NCBI GenBank assembly: GCA_011772495.1
Contig: WVZL01000001.1
Coordinates: forward strand, 49,084 to 113,083
Direction of reading: 5' to 3'
Source: Candidatus Aminicenantota bacterium
Lineage (GTDB): Bacteria > Acidobacteriota > Aminicenantia > Aminicenantales > Aminicenantaceae
Length of the DNA stretch: 64,000 nucleotides
Each line of letters opens with the position of its first letter. The first letter of the stretch is position 1. Position numbers and translations under genes: made by a program. Under the pieces are notes generated by a model. That model worked only from the letters and a program-made list of their open reading frames with translations. It had not been told where the DNA came from and did no database searches. Below, one piece after another: positions 36,261 to 45,530 of this stretch.

Positions 36261-36689
36261 ATGCCTGAAAAATTGAAGACGAATCACGTGGACCATATCT
36301 GTATTGCTGTCAACGATGTGAAAAAAGCGGAAAAGGACTACATCGATGCCTTTGGCTGGGATGTGGCCTACCGTTATGTGGATGAGCCAGAGAAGATCCG
36401 GGTGACTGGTTTTATGGTAGGCCCCACAGCCATCGAACTCATGGAAGATTTGGACGGAACAGGAGAAGTCGCCAAATTTATCAGGAATAGAGGCGAAGGG
36501 GTGATGCTCATCAGCTATAACGTAGATAATTGCGAGGAGTCCTTAGAGCTGCTGAAAAAGAATAAAGTCCGCTTGATCGACCAAAAACCAAGGTGGTTTG
36601 AGGAATACAAGAGAAATTTTGCCTTCATCCATCCTGTGGCCACCCATGGAATTTTAACTGAGATCATCGACGGCAAATATGAAAAATAG
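36261..36689 (+). CDS. mce: VOC-family protein, probable methylmalonyl-CoA epimerase
   Basis: The 142-residue vicinal-oxygen-chelate protein has the metal ligands expected of the epimerase: His in NHVDHICIAV near the N-terminus, Glu in AIELMED, and the C-terminal FIHPVATHGILTEII with His and Glu. The Glu-rich YDVDN-like middle and HP-x3-G-x-L-x-E ending match methylmalonyl-CoA epimerases. It would link propionyl-CoA carboxylation or succinyl-CoA to the mutase encoded upstream. AAAAGGAGG precedes the ATG. Similar VOC dioxygenases cannot be excluded. Both sides carry a copy of the same intergenic repeat. Confidence 0.8.
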   Translation: MPEKLKTNHVDHICIAVNDVKKAEKDYIDAFGWDVAYRYVDEPEKIRVTGFMVGPTAIELMEDLDGTGEVAKFIRNRGEGVMLISYNVDNCEESLELLKKNKVRLIDQKPRWFEEYKRNFAFIHPVATHGILTEIIDGKYEK

Positions 36690-36697
36690 GAGCCCTG

Positions 36698-36731
36698 TCA
36701 TGGCGAGGCCTGAAAGGCCGAAGCAATCTCA
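36698..36731 (+). repeat. Intergenic repeat of the ...CGAAGCAATCTCA family, copy 2
   Basis: TCATGGCGAGGCCTGAAAGG is followed by CCGAAGCAATCTCA. This variant has a perfect GGCCT-GAA-AGGCC hairpin in the middle. Same orientation as copy 1. Confidence 0.6.
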
Positions 36732-36797
36732 GAAAAAATGGCGACAGCTCTCACCCTTCAACATTAAAGCCCAGTGAATGATGTATTATTTCAAGAA

Positions 36798-38909
36798 ATG
36801 AAATACAGAATAGGAATCGACGTCGGGGGAACATTTACCGATTTCTTGCTGACCTCTGAAGACGGAACTTCAGAGATTTACAAGGTTCTCTCTACCCCCG
36901 ATGACCCATCAGTCGGGTTGATGAAGGGCCTGGAAGAAATGGCTAAAATCAAGAGAATATCTCTCCGAGAATTCATTCAGGATGTGGAGACTATTGTGCA
37001 CGGAACAACAGTCACCACCAATGCTGTGTTAACTCGAAAAGGAGCCAAGACAGGACTTCTGACGACCAAAGGCTTGAGAGACGCCCTGGAGATGCGAAGG
37101 GGAATAAGGGAGGAGCAGTACAACAACAGATACCTGAACGTGGAGCCGCTCGTCCCGAGGCACCTGAGATATCCTGTCGAGGAGAGGCTGGATTATAAGG
37201 GAGATGTCCTGAACGAAATCAAAGAATCAGATATTTTTGATTCAGCGGCCTTATTCAAAGAAGAAGGCGTGGAGGCTATAGCTATTTGCTTTATGAACTC
37301 TTTTGCCCGCCCTGATCACGAGACCATAGCCGCAAAGATCATAAAGGAGAAGTACCCTGATATTTATTTAACAGTTTCGTCCGAATTCCTACCGAGCATC
37401 AGATTCTATGACCGCATTTCAACCACAGTTTTGAACTCCTATGTTGGTCCCATCCTGAAAAACTATTTGACAAGTCTCCTCCAGAAATTGGAAGACGCTG
37501 GATTCAAGGGAGTCCTGCTCATCATGCAGTCCAACGGGGGAGTGGTCTCTCCAGAGATTGCAATGGACTACGCCGCTGCCACCCTCCTTTCAGGCCCTGC
37601 CGCCGGACCAGTGGCTGGAATCGAGTATACATCCGTTCAGGGCTATGAGGACTGCCTGACCATTGATATGGGAGGAACAAGCTTCGATGCCGCTTTGATC
37701 AAGGACAAAACCCCACTTATCACCACTGAGGGAGAGATCGACCGGCTCAGGTTAGCGCTCCCCATGCTGGGCATCGTGACTATCGGAGCCGGAGGCGGCA
37801 GCATAGGCTGGGTTGATGAAGGTGGCCTTTTACGAATGGGTCCTCAGAGTGCTGGTTCCAAGCCAGGCCCTGCTTGTTACGACTTAGGAGGGGAACTGCC
37901 AACCTGTACTGATGCCGACCTGATACTCGGTTATCTGGATAAAGACTTCTTTGCCGGAGGCAAGATCCCTCTGAATTATGAACGGGCAAAAAAAGCCATA
38001 AAAGAAAAAGTCGCCAATCCTTTGGGAATGGATTTGGTGGAGGCTGCGGCCGGAATGTACCGGGTGATCAATGTCAACATGGCCTCTGGGGTACGGGAAG
38101 TCAGCATCAAGCGCGGGCACGACCCGAGAGAATTCCCTCTGGTTGTGGCGGGTGGAGCCGGGCCGGTTCATGCTGGCATGATCGCTTTTGAGCTTGAGAT
38201 TCCAATCATGATCATTCCCAAGGAATCATCCATTTTCTGTGCAGCAGGGATGCTGATGTCTGATTTGAAGCACAATTTTGTCAGGACCTATTCGGCCCGA
38301 CTGGATGATCTAGACCTGAAGAAACTCCTTTCTCTTTTTACTGAGATGGAGGAAGAAGCCTTCAAGCTGCTTAAGTCAGAGCACATCCCCGAGGATTCCA
38401 TCGAGCATATCTACTCTCTAGATATGAGATATGTCAAGCAATATCATGAAGTCAACGTGGAGATGGCAAAGGAAGAATTGGAAAAAGGAGATGTTGGGCT
38501 AATAGCCTCGAAATTTCATCCTGAGCACAACCGGCTCTACGGATATTCTCTGGAGGAAGAAGGAACTCCCCTCGAGCTCATAAATCTCCGGCTTTTGAGC
38601 ATCGGCCAAACAAAAAAGCCCCAGTTTAGAGAGGAAAAGTATGCTCAAGAAGACCCGTCAAAAGCTTTGAAAAAGAAGAGACAAGCCTATCTGCCTCTAA
38701 AGAGGACATTCGAGCAGGTCCCCGTTTATGATGGGCATAAACTCAGGCATGGAAATCGAGTCGAGGGGCCGGCCATAATAGAGCAGGTGAACACAACAAC
38801 CTTTGTCACTCCTGAATACAGCGTCCTGTGCGATAAATACGGAAGCTACACTATGTACCTGAAGGCTAAGGAGATAGAGGTTAAGGAAAGGCTGGGTATA
38901 AGTTCATGA
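36798..38909 (+). CDS. hyuA: Hydantoinase/oxoprolinase, HyuA-type ATP-binding subunit
   Basis: The roughly 703-residue protein begins MKYRIGIDVGGTFTDFLL, the actin-like ATPase motif of HyuA, and continues with VHGTTVTTNAVL, MQSNGGVVSP, LLSGPAAGPVAG, IDMGGTSFDAAL and TIGAGGGSIGWVDEGGLLRMGPQSAGSKPGP. A C-terminal domain follows from about 490. I chose this ATG over a GTG at 36774. It overlaps hyuB by 4 bases, so the two subunits are co-translated. The family includes ATP-dependent hydantoinases, oxoprolinases and acetone or acetophenone carboxylases; the substrate is not determined. Confidence 0.9.
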   Translation: MKYRIGIDVGGTFTDFLLTSEDGTSEIYKVLSTPDDPSVGLMKGLEEMAKIKRISLREFIQDVETIVHGTTVTTNAVLTRKGAKTGLLTTKGLRDALEMRRGIREEQYNNRYLNVEPLVPRHLRYPVEERLDYKGDVLNEIKESDIFDSAALFKEEGVEAIAICFMNSFARPDHETIAAKIIKEKYPDIYLTVSSEFLPSIRFYDRISTTVLNSYVGPILKNYLTSLLQKLEDAGFKGVLLIMQSNGGVVSPEIAMDYAAATLLSGPAAGPVAGIEYTSVQGYEDCLTIDMGGTSFDAALIKDKTPLITTEGEIDRLRLALPMLGIVTIGAGGGSIGWVDEGGLLRMGPQSAGSKPGPACYDLGGELPTCTDADLILGYLDKDFFAGGKIPLNYERAKKAIKEKVANPLGMDLVEAAAGMYRVINVNMASGVREVSIKRGHDPREFPLVVAGGAGPVHAGMIAFELEIPIMIIPKESSIFCAAGMLMSDLKHNFVRTYSARLDDLDLKKLLSLFTEMEEEAFKLLKSEHIPEDSIEHIYSLDMRYVKQYHEVNVEMAKEELEKGDVGLIASKFHPEHNRLYGYSLEEEGTPLELINLRLLSIGQTKKPQFREEKYAQEDPSKALKKKRQAYLPLKRTFEQVPVYDGHKLRHGNRVEGPAIIEQVNTTTFVTPEYSVLCDKYGSYTMYLKAKEIEVKERLGISS

Positions 38910-40642
38910 AAATAGACAAGATCTTGGCTTCTGTATTCCAGCGCAGCTTCAAGTCTATAACAGAAGAGATGAGCATCGTCTTAACCAAAACGACCCGCTC
39001 GCCCATCCTCTGCGAGGCCAAGGATTTTGTGACCGGGCTCTATGACGGAAAAGGGAAGATGCTGGAACAGACCGAAAACCTTCCTATCCTCTCCTTTTCT
39101 CTCGGTCCTGTGTGTGAGTACATCGTCAATTATTATGGGGATGAAATCTATCCTGGTGACGTGATATTCCACAATGATGTCTTTTCCATGGGGAACCAGA
39201 ACAACGATGTGGCTGTCTACAAGCCCATATTTTTCGAGGACAAACTCATAGCCTGGGCAGCCTCTAAAGGGCATCAAGCCGATGTGGGGGGTGCTGTCGC
39301 TGGAGGGTACAATCCTAGAGCCACCGAAGTCTGGCAGGAAACTCTCAGGATTCCTCCGGTAAAAGTCTATGAGAAGGGCAAATTCAAGAAGGATGTTTGG
39401 GATCTTATCTTCGCCAACATCCGTTTTGACATGGTGGCTGCCGACATGAGAGCTCAGATCGGTTCCTGTGTCGTGGGAGAGAGAGGCATTCTAAAGCTGG
39501 TCGAAAAATACGGCCTCGATGTGTTCGAGTCTCACAAAGCATACCTGTTTGACTCCACCGAGAAGATGATGCGGGCCGAAATAAGGACTATTCCCAACGG
39601 CATCTACCAAGGAGAATCAACTGTCTATTATGATGGGAGAACTCCTGGTTCGAAATATAAAATAAAGGTTAAGATAACCGTCGAAGATGAAGAAATAACC
39701 TTTGACTATTCAGATACTGATCCTCAGACTGAAGGCTTTGTTAACGGCACTTACACCTCCTCGGCAAGTGCCACCTTACTGACTTTCCTCCAGATGGTCA
39801 ATCCTGATATGCCCCATAATGATGGGATGATAAGACCAGTCAAGATCATCATTCCCGAAGGTACGATCCTGAACGCCAAATACCCGGCAGCCACCACTTT
39901 CGGGAACCACCTCTGTCCCCCTAATGCCGATGCCATAATTCGAGCTTTGTCTCAGGCGATTCCCCAAAGAGTGACTGCTGGCTGGAATCAGTTGTTATGT
40001 TATCTGACTAGTGGTTATGATGCCCGCAAAAAAGATAATTATGTTGACATCGGCTTCTTGGGATTAAAAGGGGGCTCTGGCGGTACTTCGGGAGTAGAAG
40101 GATACGACCATATCGGTATGATCGATGCTTCAGGAGGAGTGTTGGACCAGGATTATGAGATGTTCGAACAGCAGACACCGCATCTCTTGTTGAAGCACGA
40201 ATACTGGCCTGATTCTGCTGGTGCTGGTCAGTGGAGGGGAGGACTTGGTGTGGAAACCAAGTTTAAGATCAGAGGAGAAAAGACCAAAGTTGTCACCTTC
40301 GGAGACGGAGATGTCGAGCCTCCCTTCGGTCTTTTCGGCGGGAAGGATGCGACCTTGAACAAAATTGAGCTTCATTATCCGGATGGAAAGGTCTATAAGA
40401 CGACCAGCAAAGACCTGGTTGAGGATGTTCCCTCGGGTACGGTGCTCTTCCAACAGGCTGGAGGGGGAGGAGGATACGGTGATCCTTATCTTAGAGAATC
40501 AGCCAAAGTTGCCCAAGAAGTGAAAAACGGAATCATCAGCCTTAACCGGGCCCAGGAAGATTACGGAGTGGTCATCGACCCGAAAACATTCGAAGTAAAC
40601 CTTGAAGAGACCAAAAAAATGAGGAAGAAAAAGAATAAATGA
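38906..40642 (+). CDS. hyuB: Hydantoinase B / oxoprolinase subunit
   Basis: The 578-residue protein is the HyuB partner. It has SITEEMSIVLTKTTRSPILCEAKDFV near the N-terminus, GDVIFHNDVFSMGNQNNDV, WAASKGHQADVGG, FDYSDTDPQTEGFVNGT and GSGGTSGVEG...HEYWPDSAGAGQWRGGLG. It holds the metal and amide or carbonyl site in this family, while HyuA hydrolyses ATP. No third small subunit of acetone-carboxylase type is next to it, which favours a hydantoinase or oxoprolinase-like reaction. Confidence 0.9.
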   Translation: MKIDKILASVFQRSFKSITEEMSIVLTKTTRSPILCEAKDFVTGLYDGKGKMLEQTENLPILSFSLGPVCEYIVNYYGDEIYPGDVIFHNDVFSMGNQNNDVAVYKPIFFEDKLIAWAASKGHQADVGGAVAGGYNPRATEVWQETLRIPPVKVYEKGKFKKDVWDLIFANIRFDMVAADMRAQIGSCVVGERGILKLVEKYGLDVFESHKAYLFDSTEKMMRAEIRTIPNGIYQGESTVYYDGRTPGSKYKIKVKITVEDEEITFDYSDTDPQTEGFVNGTYTSSASATLLTFLQMVNPDMPHNDGMIRPVKIIIPEGTILNAKYPAATTFGNHLCPPNADAIIRALSQAIPQRVTAGWNQLLCYLTSGYDARKKDNYVDIGFLGLKGGSGGTSGVEGYDHIGMIDASGGVLDQDYEMFEQQTPHLLLKHEYWPDSAGAGQWRGGLGVETKFKIRGEKTKVVTFGDGDVEPPFGLFGGKDATLNKIELHYPDGKVYKTTSKDLVEDVPSGTVLFQQAGGGGGYGDPYLRESAKVAQEVKNGIISLNRAQEDYGVVIDPKTFEVNLEETKKMRKKKNK

Positions 40643-40682
40643 AAAATTTCATAGAGTTTTTCAGGCAGGAGGTCAACGGCTG

Positions 40683-41597
40683 ATGAGAGCATCGTTATTC
40701 AAGATCATCCTGGTGGTGATTGTCGTTTTTATTGCTTACCTGTTGTTCGGGCCAGTGGTTTGTGAAGTGGCTTTCAAAGGAGGACAGAAAAGAATCGCAA
40801 CTCTGGCCAGGCTTCACAATTTGAAAGTCGTTATGCCCCACATTACCGAGATGGCAGCTCGGAATGAGATTTTGTTCCCCGAAGATGCTGAGGAGCTCAT
40901 GGCAATTTTGCAACAAGAGTTAGACCCATCAGACCTCATGGATGTTTCTTCTTCTCCTACTACACTTACTGATGCCTGGGATAATGAGCTGCGCCTGGAT
41001 GGTGATCTAGATGAGTATTTTATTCGTTCAGCCGGACCTGATAAAGTCTTTGATACCGATGATGATATTTATTTGGGTGGGAACTTGGATGGAGAATACA
41101 TCATCGACGGCTCGAGGCAAAGACGCCTCACAGCCAAAGCTCTTTCAAGAAGGATAAGCGTGCTCCCCTTCGAGGAGCCAACGGGGTATTACCGAATATT
41201 CCTACCCGGAAGATACACGGTTATTCCTAAGTATGAAGGACACCGGAGCATAATCGAATTTTTCTACGCGACCAATAATTATGTCAGGATCACTGCCGAT
41301 CCAATCGGTGGGGGTTGGAACGCTGAGAGCGAGATGGCAGACCGAATCGAACAGCTTCAATGGGATGAAGAGTTTTCAGATTTTGATCTCCTAAGCTCCA
41401 ATCTTGCTTTTTTTAGAGAGTTCGAGGGCTATGAAATCCACTTGGAGAGGGATGAGATCCTGGCCCGTGAATTCGGATTCTTCGGTAACAATTATCTTGC
41501 AGTTTCGGTTGTCATTGTAGCCAGCGGCCAGGAGCGTCTGCAGATCATGGATATCTTGACCGAGGAAGTCAAAGTCAACCTTACCATCCACCAATAA
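40683..41597 (+). CDS. Membrane-anchored protein with a GspG-tail-like segment
   Basis: The 304-residue product has one N-terminal membrane segment (about 6-24), then a helical stretch and a segment at about 97-129 (TDAWDNELRL...YFIRSAGPDKVFDTDDDIYL). That segment resembles the C-terminal part of type II pseudopilin GspG: W-x-N-x-L followed by S-x-GPD and D-D-I, the latter a calcium site in GspG. No prepilin peptidase site (G-F-T-L-x-E) is present. The remaining 170 residues are unrecognised. AGGAGG precedes the ATG. Function unknown. Confidence 0.6.
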   Translation: MRASLFKIILVVIVVFIAYLLFGPVVCEVAFKGGQKRIATLARLHNLKVVMPHITEMAARNEILFPEDAEELMAILQQELDPSDLMDVSSSPTTLTDAWDNELRLDGDLDEYFIRSAGPDKVFDTDDDIYLGGNLDGEYIIDGSRQRRLTAKALSRRISVLPFEEPTGYYRIFLPGRYTVIPKYEGHRSIIEFFYATNNYVRITADPIGGGWNAESEMADRIEQLQWDEEFSDFDLLSSNLAFFREFEGYEIHLERDEILAREFGFFGNNYLAVSVVIVASGQERLQIMDILTEEVKVNLTIHQ

Positions 41598-41599
41598 AA

Positions 41600-41650
41600 G
41601 GGGTCAGACCAAGCTAAATGATTGATAATGAATAATTAAGGTCTAAATTT
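41600..41650. repeat. Possible REP-like fragment with GGGGTCAGACC
   Basis: GGGGTCAGACC (41600-41610) follows the 304-residue gene, and GGTCT at 41640-41644 can pair with AGACC. Sequences of this kind flank REP-associated elements in other bacteria. Only one copy is in the window, so the call is tentative. Confidence 0.3.
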
Positions 41651-41804
41651 AGGCAAAAAAAAGCTCTTAGATATCCATTTTTGGGCCTAAAAACGCAGCT
41701 TTAAGAAGAAATCGTGTTATATGTGTGGGATGAAAGTTTTGAGTCATCATGACAAAAACCTTGCGGAAATATCTCTTTTTGTGGATATAATAGGCATCTG
41801 AATA

Positions 41805-42701
41805 ATGAAGGATTTCGAGTATCATTCGCCCGCGACACTCGAGGAAGCGTGTCAGCTCCTGAAAAAATATGACGGCCAAGCAAAGGTGCTGGCTGGAGGA
41901 ACTGACCTAATCCCTGGTCTGTATCGCCGAGAAATTGTGCCCGAGCAGGTGATCAATATCAAAGGGATTCCGAGCTTAAATTTCATCGCCAACGAAGAAT
42001 CAAAGGGTTTGGTCCTCGGGTCGCTGGTGACCTTTAACGAGATCATCTCTTCCCCGATCATCGAAGAACATTATCCCATACTGAAAGAAGTTGCAGAAAA
42101 AATTGCCTCCCACCAGGTTCGGAATCTGGCTACGATTGGCGGAAATCTCTGCAACGCCGCGCCGTCGGCAGATTCGGCTCCGATCCTTATTGCTCTCGAT
42201 TCCACGGTCGCTCTCATCGAGCCCGGAGGCAAAGAACGAACTTTGCCGCTTGAAAAATTCTTCATCGGCCCAGGAGAAACAGCGCTGGCCCCGGGTGAGA
42301 TTTTAATCCAGGTTCACATTCCCTTGCTCAAACCTCGTACCGGCGTCTCCTATCTGAAACAGACGAGCCGTCAAGCCTTGGAGATTGCTGTAGTGGGTGT
42401 AGCCGCTCTTGTCCGGCTGGAAAAAAAGACAGAGAAATGTTCCTTGGTCCGCTTGGTTATCGGAGCTTGTGCTTCCACTCCGCTCAGAATTCCGGCAGCA
42501 GAGAAGATATTGGTCGGTAAAAAGATTGGTAGCCAAGATATCGAGGCGGCAGCGAAGGCTGCCAGTGAAGCCGTCAAACCCATCACCGATGTGCGAGCTT
42601 CAAAGCTTTATCGAAAGGAAATGGTGAGAGTGCAGTGCAAGAGATCCCTGGAAGAAGCAATATCACGGGCCAAATCCAGCCCTGAAACCGGGATGGAATG
42701 A
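41805..42701 (+). CDS. Molybdenum hydroxylase FAD-binding subunit (CoxM/XdhB type)
   Basis: The 298-residue flavoprotein has AKVLAGGTDLIPGL (about 24-37) and ATIGGNLCNAAPSADSAP (about 106-123), the two FAD pyrophosphate motifs of the xanthine dehydrogenase family, and a C-terminal CO-dehydrogenase flavoprotein domain. It passes electrons from the 2Fe-2S subunit to NAD or a ferredoxin. It is the first of three overlapping genes; its stop overlaps the next start by 4 bases. Confidence 0.92.
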   Translation: MKDFEYHSPATLEEACQLLKKYDGQAKVLAGGTDLIPGLYRREIVPEQVINIKGIPSLNFIANEESKGLVLGSLVTFNEIISSPIIEEHYPILKEVAEKIASHQVRNLATIGGNLCNAAPSADSAPILIALDSTVALIEPGGKERTLPLEKFFIGPGETALAPGEILIQVHIPLLKPRTGVSYLKQTSRQALEIAVVGVAALVRLEKKTEKCSLVRLVIGACASTPLRIPAAEKILVGKKIGSQDIEAAAKAASEAVKPITDVRASKLYRKEMVRVQCKRSLEEAISRAKSSPETGME

Positions 42702-43165
42702 TGAAACACAGATTAAACCTAAGAGTGAATAAGCAAGATTTTGAAGTGTTTGTGAAGCCCAAGACAACCCTGGTTGACCTTCTAAGAGATGAGCTGGGCC
42801 TAACCGGGACCAACAAAGGTTGTGGCACCGGTGAATGCGGAGCCTGTACAGTGCTGATGAACGGCAATGCTGTAAACTCGTGCTTGGTGCTAGCGGTGGA
42901 GGCAGACGGAGCAGAAATTACCACCATCGAGGGCCTGGCTTCTGAAGGTCGTCTTGACCCCCTCCAGCAGGCGTTTGTCGATGAAGGAGCTATCCAGTGT
43001 GGTTTCTGCACGCCTGGCATGATCCTGGTGGCCAAGGATTTCTTGGAGAAGAATCCCCAACTCAGAGAGGAGGACTATAAAACAGCAATTTCGGGAAATC
43101 TGTGTAGATGCACAGGATATGTAAAGATTGTCAAAGCGATCAAGAAGGTGGCCGAGGGTGAGTGA
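42698..43165 (+). CDS. Molybdenum hydroxylase 2Fe-2S subunit (CoxS/XdhC type)
   Basis: The 155-residue protein has the N-terminal plant-type 2Fe-2S site GCGTGECGACTVLMNG with the fourth Cys in SCLV, and a C-terminal helical 2Fe-2S domain with CGFCTPGM and CRCTGY. All eight Cys are present. Its 3' end overlaps the large-subunit start. Confidence 0.95.
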   Translation: MMKHRLNLRVNKQDFEVFVKPKTTLVDLLRDELGLTGTNKGCGTGECGACTVLMNGNAVNSCLVLAVEADGAEITTIEGLASEGRLDPLQQAFVDEGAIQCGFCTPGMILVAKDFLEKNPQLREEDYKTAISGNLCRCTGYVKIVKAIKKVAEGE

Positions 43166-45458
43166 TAAGAAAAAATACACCAACATAGGCAGGAGCGTTC
43201 CCAAGCTGGATGCTGTGGAAAAAGCCACGGGCAAAGCTGTCTATCCTCAGGATACCAATCTGCCTGGAATGCTTTACGGCAAGATCCTGTGGAGCAAGCA
43301 CCCCCACGCCGAGATTCTTAAGGTTGATACCACTGAAGCGCAGAAATTGCCTGGCGTAAAAGCAGTCATCACGGCCAAAGATATGCCACCCACCAAGCTT
43401 GGCTTTGCTCAGGATAATCCGCCCTTAAAAGGAGATAAAGTCCGTAGCCTCAGGGATGAGGTGGCTGCTGTGGCTGCTGTTGATGAAGACACCGCAGAAA
43501 AGGCGCTGGAGATGATAAAGGTCAAGTATAAGCCGCTCCCTCCAGTTTTTGACCCTGAAGAGGCCATGAAAGAAGGTGCGCCCCAGATACATGCCGAGGC
43601 CAAAGGGAATCGAAATAAGCTTCATTATGCTTTCGAATACGGCGATGTGGATGCTGCCAGGGCTGCCTCTGATGTGGTGGTGAAGCACCGGTTCAAATTG
43701 CCCTGGGTCAAACACTGTTGCCTGGCCCCTTACAGCTGTGTGGCCAGGTGGGATGAGAGCGGAAAGCTCACCATGTATTCGCCCACCCAAATCCCGTTTC
43801 TCTACCAGCGAGACCTGGCCAATATCTTGCAGATGCCCTCTTCCAAGATTCGCGTCATTCAACCAACTATCGGAGGCGCGTTCGGAAGCAAACTGGATCT
43901 CTATCCGAATGAAGTCATTTGCGCGGTTTTGGCCAAGAAAGCTGGCCAGCCTGTTCTGCTCACCTACACTCGTGAGGAAGAGTTCAAGTGCACGCCATCC
44001 AGACAACCGGTCATTGCGGATATCGAGATGGGAGCCAAGAAAGACGGAACTCTGACCTTCAGGGATGTCTTCTTCATACTCGATAACGGCGCTTACACCT
44101 CCTGGGGAGCAACCATACCCTATGTCCTGATGAATTCGGTGACTTCCCTCTATAAATGCCAGAACATCAGGTTCGATACAGCCATCATCTATACGAATAA
44201 CATGTATTCTGGAGCCATGCGCGGCTACGGCAATCCCCAAGGGACTTTCGTTGTGGAGAGGATGATGGATATTTTAGCAGAGAAGCTGGGCCTGGATGCC
44301 CTTGAATTGAGGCTCAAGAACTGTAACCAGCCCAACGAAGTCACCCCCCAGGGCTTCAAGGTCACAACTTGTGGATTACGCGAATGCCTCGAGACTGTGG
44401 CTCAGCGTCTTGATTGGAAGAATAAGCGGAATAAAGGCCAGAAGGAGACTGGCACTTTGCGCCGGGGTGTGGGCTTGGCCTCTTACATCCATGTTGGCGG
44501 CGGGGCCCGTGTATACCGCTCGGACGGCTGCGGAGCCATCGTAAAGGTGGATGATTTCGGACACGTGACTCTGATCACCGGCTCCACAGAAATCGGAACA
44601 GGCACTGAGACCGTGCTGGCCCAGATCACAGCAGAAGAGTTGGGTGTTCACGCTGAGGATGTCACGGTGGTGAATGATGATTCGGCCATCAAGCCCTGGG
44701 ATGTGGGCATCCATGCTTCCCGTACCACTTTCATCGCTGGCAATGCTGCTCGAGAGGCAGCAGCCAAGGTCAAGGCTGAGATATTGAAGACAGCTTCAGA
44801 ACTCTTGGAAGAACCCGAAAATAAGCTTGAGATCAATGATAGAAAAGTCTATCCGAAGAAAAATCCAGAAAAAACCCTGGAAATCGGAAAAGTGATAAGG
44901 AAAGCCCACTTCCGCCAACATGGTCAGGCGTTCATGGCCGAAGCCTTCTATGATCCACCCACCGAGATGGAGGATGAAGATTACCGAGGGAACATATCCG
45001 TGACTTACGGTTTTGGCACCCAAGGGGCAGAAGTGGAGGTTGACACCGAGACTGGCCAGGTGAGAGTGCTGAAGATGGTCATAGCCAACGATGTTGGCCG
45101 GGCCATTAATCCCATGCTCCTCGAGGCTCAGCTTGAAGGCGGATTATCTATGGGTGTTGGTTATGCTTTGCTGGAAAAGCTCGTGGTGGAAAAGGGAGAA
45201 GTCCTGAATCCCAGCTTCCTCGACTACAAAATGCCTACCGTAAAAGATATGCCTCCAGTAGAAATCGTGCTAATCGAGACCGATGATCCTGGCGGACCTT
45301 ACGGAGCCAAGGGCATTGCAGAGTCAGGAACTATACCCACCGCAGCTGCGATCGGCAATGCTGTAGCCAATGCTTTGGGTCTTCACCTGTTTGAGCTTCC
45401 CATGCAGCCTGAAGTGGTTCTGAAGGCTGTCAAGGCCAAGCTGGCCAAGCGAGACTGA
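43158..45458 (+). CDS. Molybdopterin-binding large subunit of a xanthine dehydrogenase/aldehyde oxidase family enzyme
   Basis: The 766-residue catalytic subunit has IGRSVPKLDAVEKATGKAVYPQD at the start, TQIPFLYQRDLANIL, PTIGGAFGSK, the Mo loop SGAMRGYGNPQGTFVVERMMD and the catalytic Glu region GAKGIAESGTIPTAAAI. It lacks the AYxCSFR loop of true CO dehydrogenase, so it is a hydroxylase of purines, aldehydes or aromatic acyl-CoA. GTG at 43158 is preferred because it overlaps the previous stop in the usual way; a longer frame from 43128 is possible. Its neighbour hyuAB suggests heterocycle breakdown. Confidence 0.9.
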   Translation: MSDKKKYTNIGRSVPKLDAVEKATGKAVYPQDTNLPGMLYGKILWSKHPHAEILKVDTTEAQKLPGVKAVITAKDMPPTKLGFAQDNPPLKGDKVRSLRDEVAAVAAVDEDTAEKALEMIKVKYKPLPPVFDPEEAMKEGAPQIHAEAKGNRNKLHYAFEYGDVDAARAASDVVVKHRFKLPWVKHCCLAPYSCVARWDESGKLTMYSPTQIPFLYQRDLANILQMPSSKIRVIQPTIGGAFGSKLDLYPNEVICAVLAKKAGQPVLLTYTREEEFKCTPSRQPVIADIEMGAKKDGTLTFRDVFFILDNGAYTSWGATIPYVLMNSVTSLYKCQNIRFDTAIIYTNNMYSGAMRGYGNPQGTFVVERMMDILAEKLGLDALELRLKNCNQPNEVTPQGFKVTTCGLRECLETVAQRLDWKNKRNKGQKETGTLRRGVGLASYIHVGGGARVYRSDGCGAIVKVDDFGHVTLITGSTEIGTGTETVLAQITAEELGVHAEDVTVVNDDSAIKPWDVGIHASRTTFIAGNAAREAAAKVKAEILKTASELLEEPENKLEINDRKVYPKKNPEKTLEIGKVIRKAHFRQHGQAFMAEAFYDPPTEMEDEDYRGNISVTYGFGTQGAEVEVDTETGQVRVLKMVIANDVGRAINPMLLEAQLEGGLSMGVGYALLEKLVVEKGEVLNPSFLDYKMPTVKDMPPVEIVLIETDDPGGPYGAKGIAESGTIPTAAAIGNAVANALGLHLFELPMQPEVVLKAVKAKLAKRD

Positions 45459-45530
45459 TTCACACCATGGAAAATTCCTGATTTCATAAAACGGAAAAAT
45501 CTCAATCTAGGCGAGAGGCACGAGACAAGG

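Noticed and set aside
43425..44240. 271-codon frame antisense to the molybdenum hydroxylase
   Set aside because: Shadow frame; no start signal and the plus-strand gene carries all catalytic motifs.
43158..45458. Aerobic carbon monoxide dehydrogenase large subunit
   Set aside because: The active-site loop is GAMRGYGNPQ and lacks the AYxCSFR sequence of true CO dehydrogenase.
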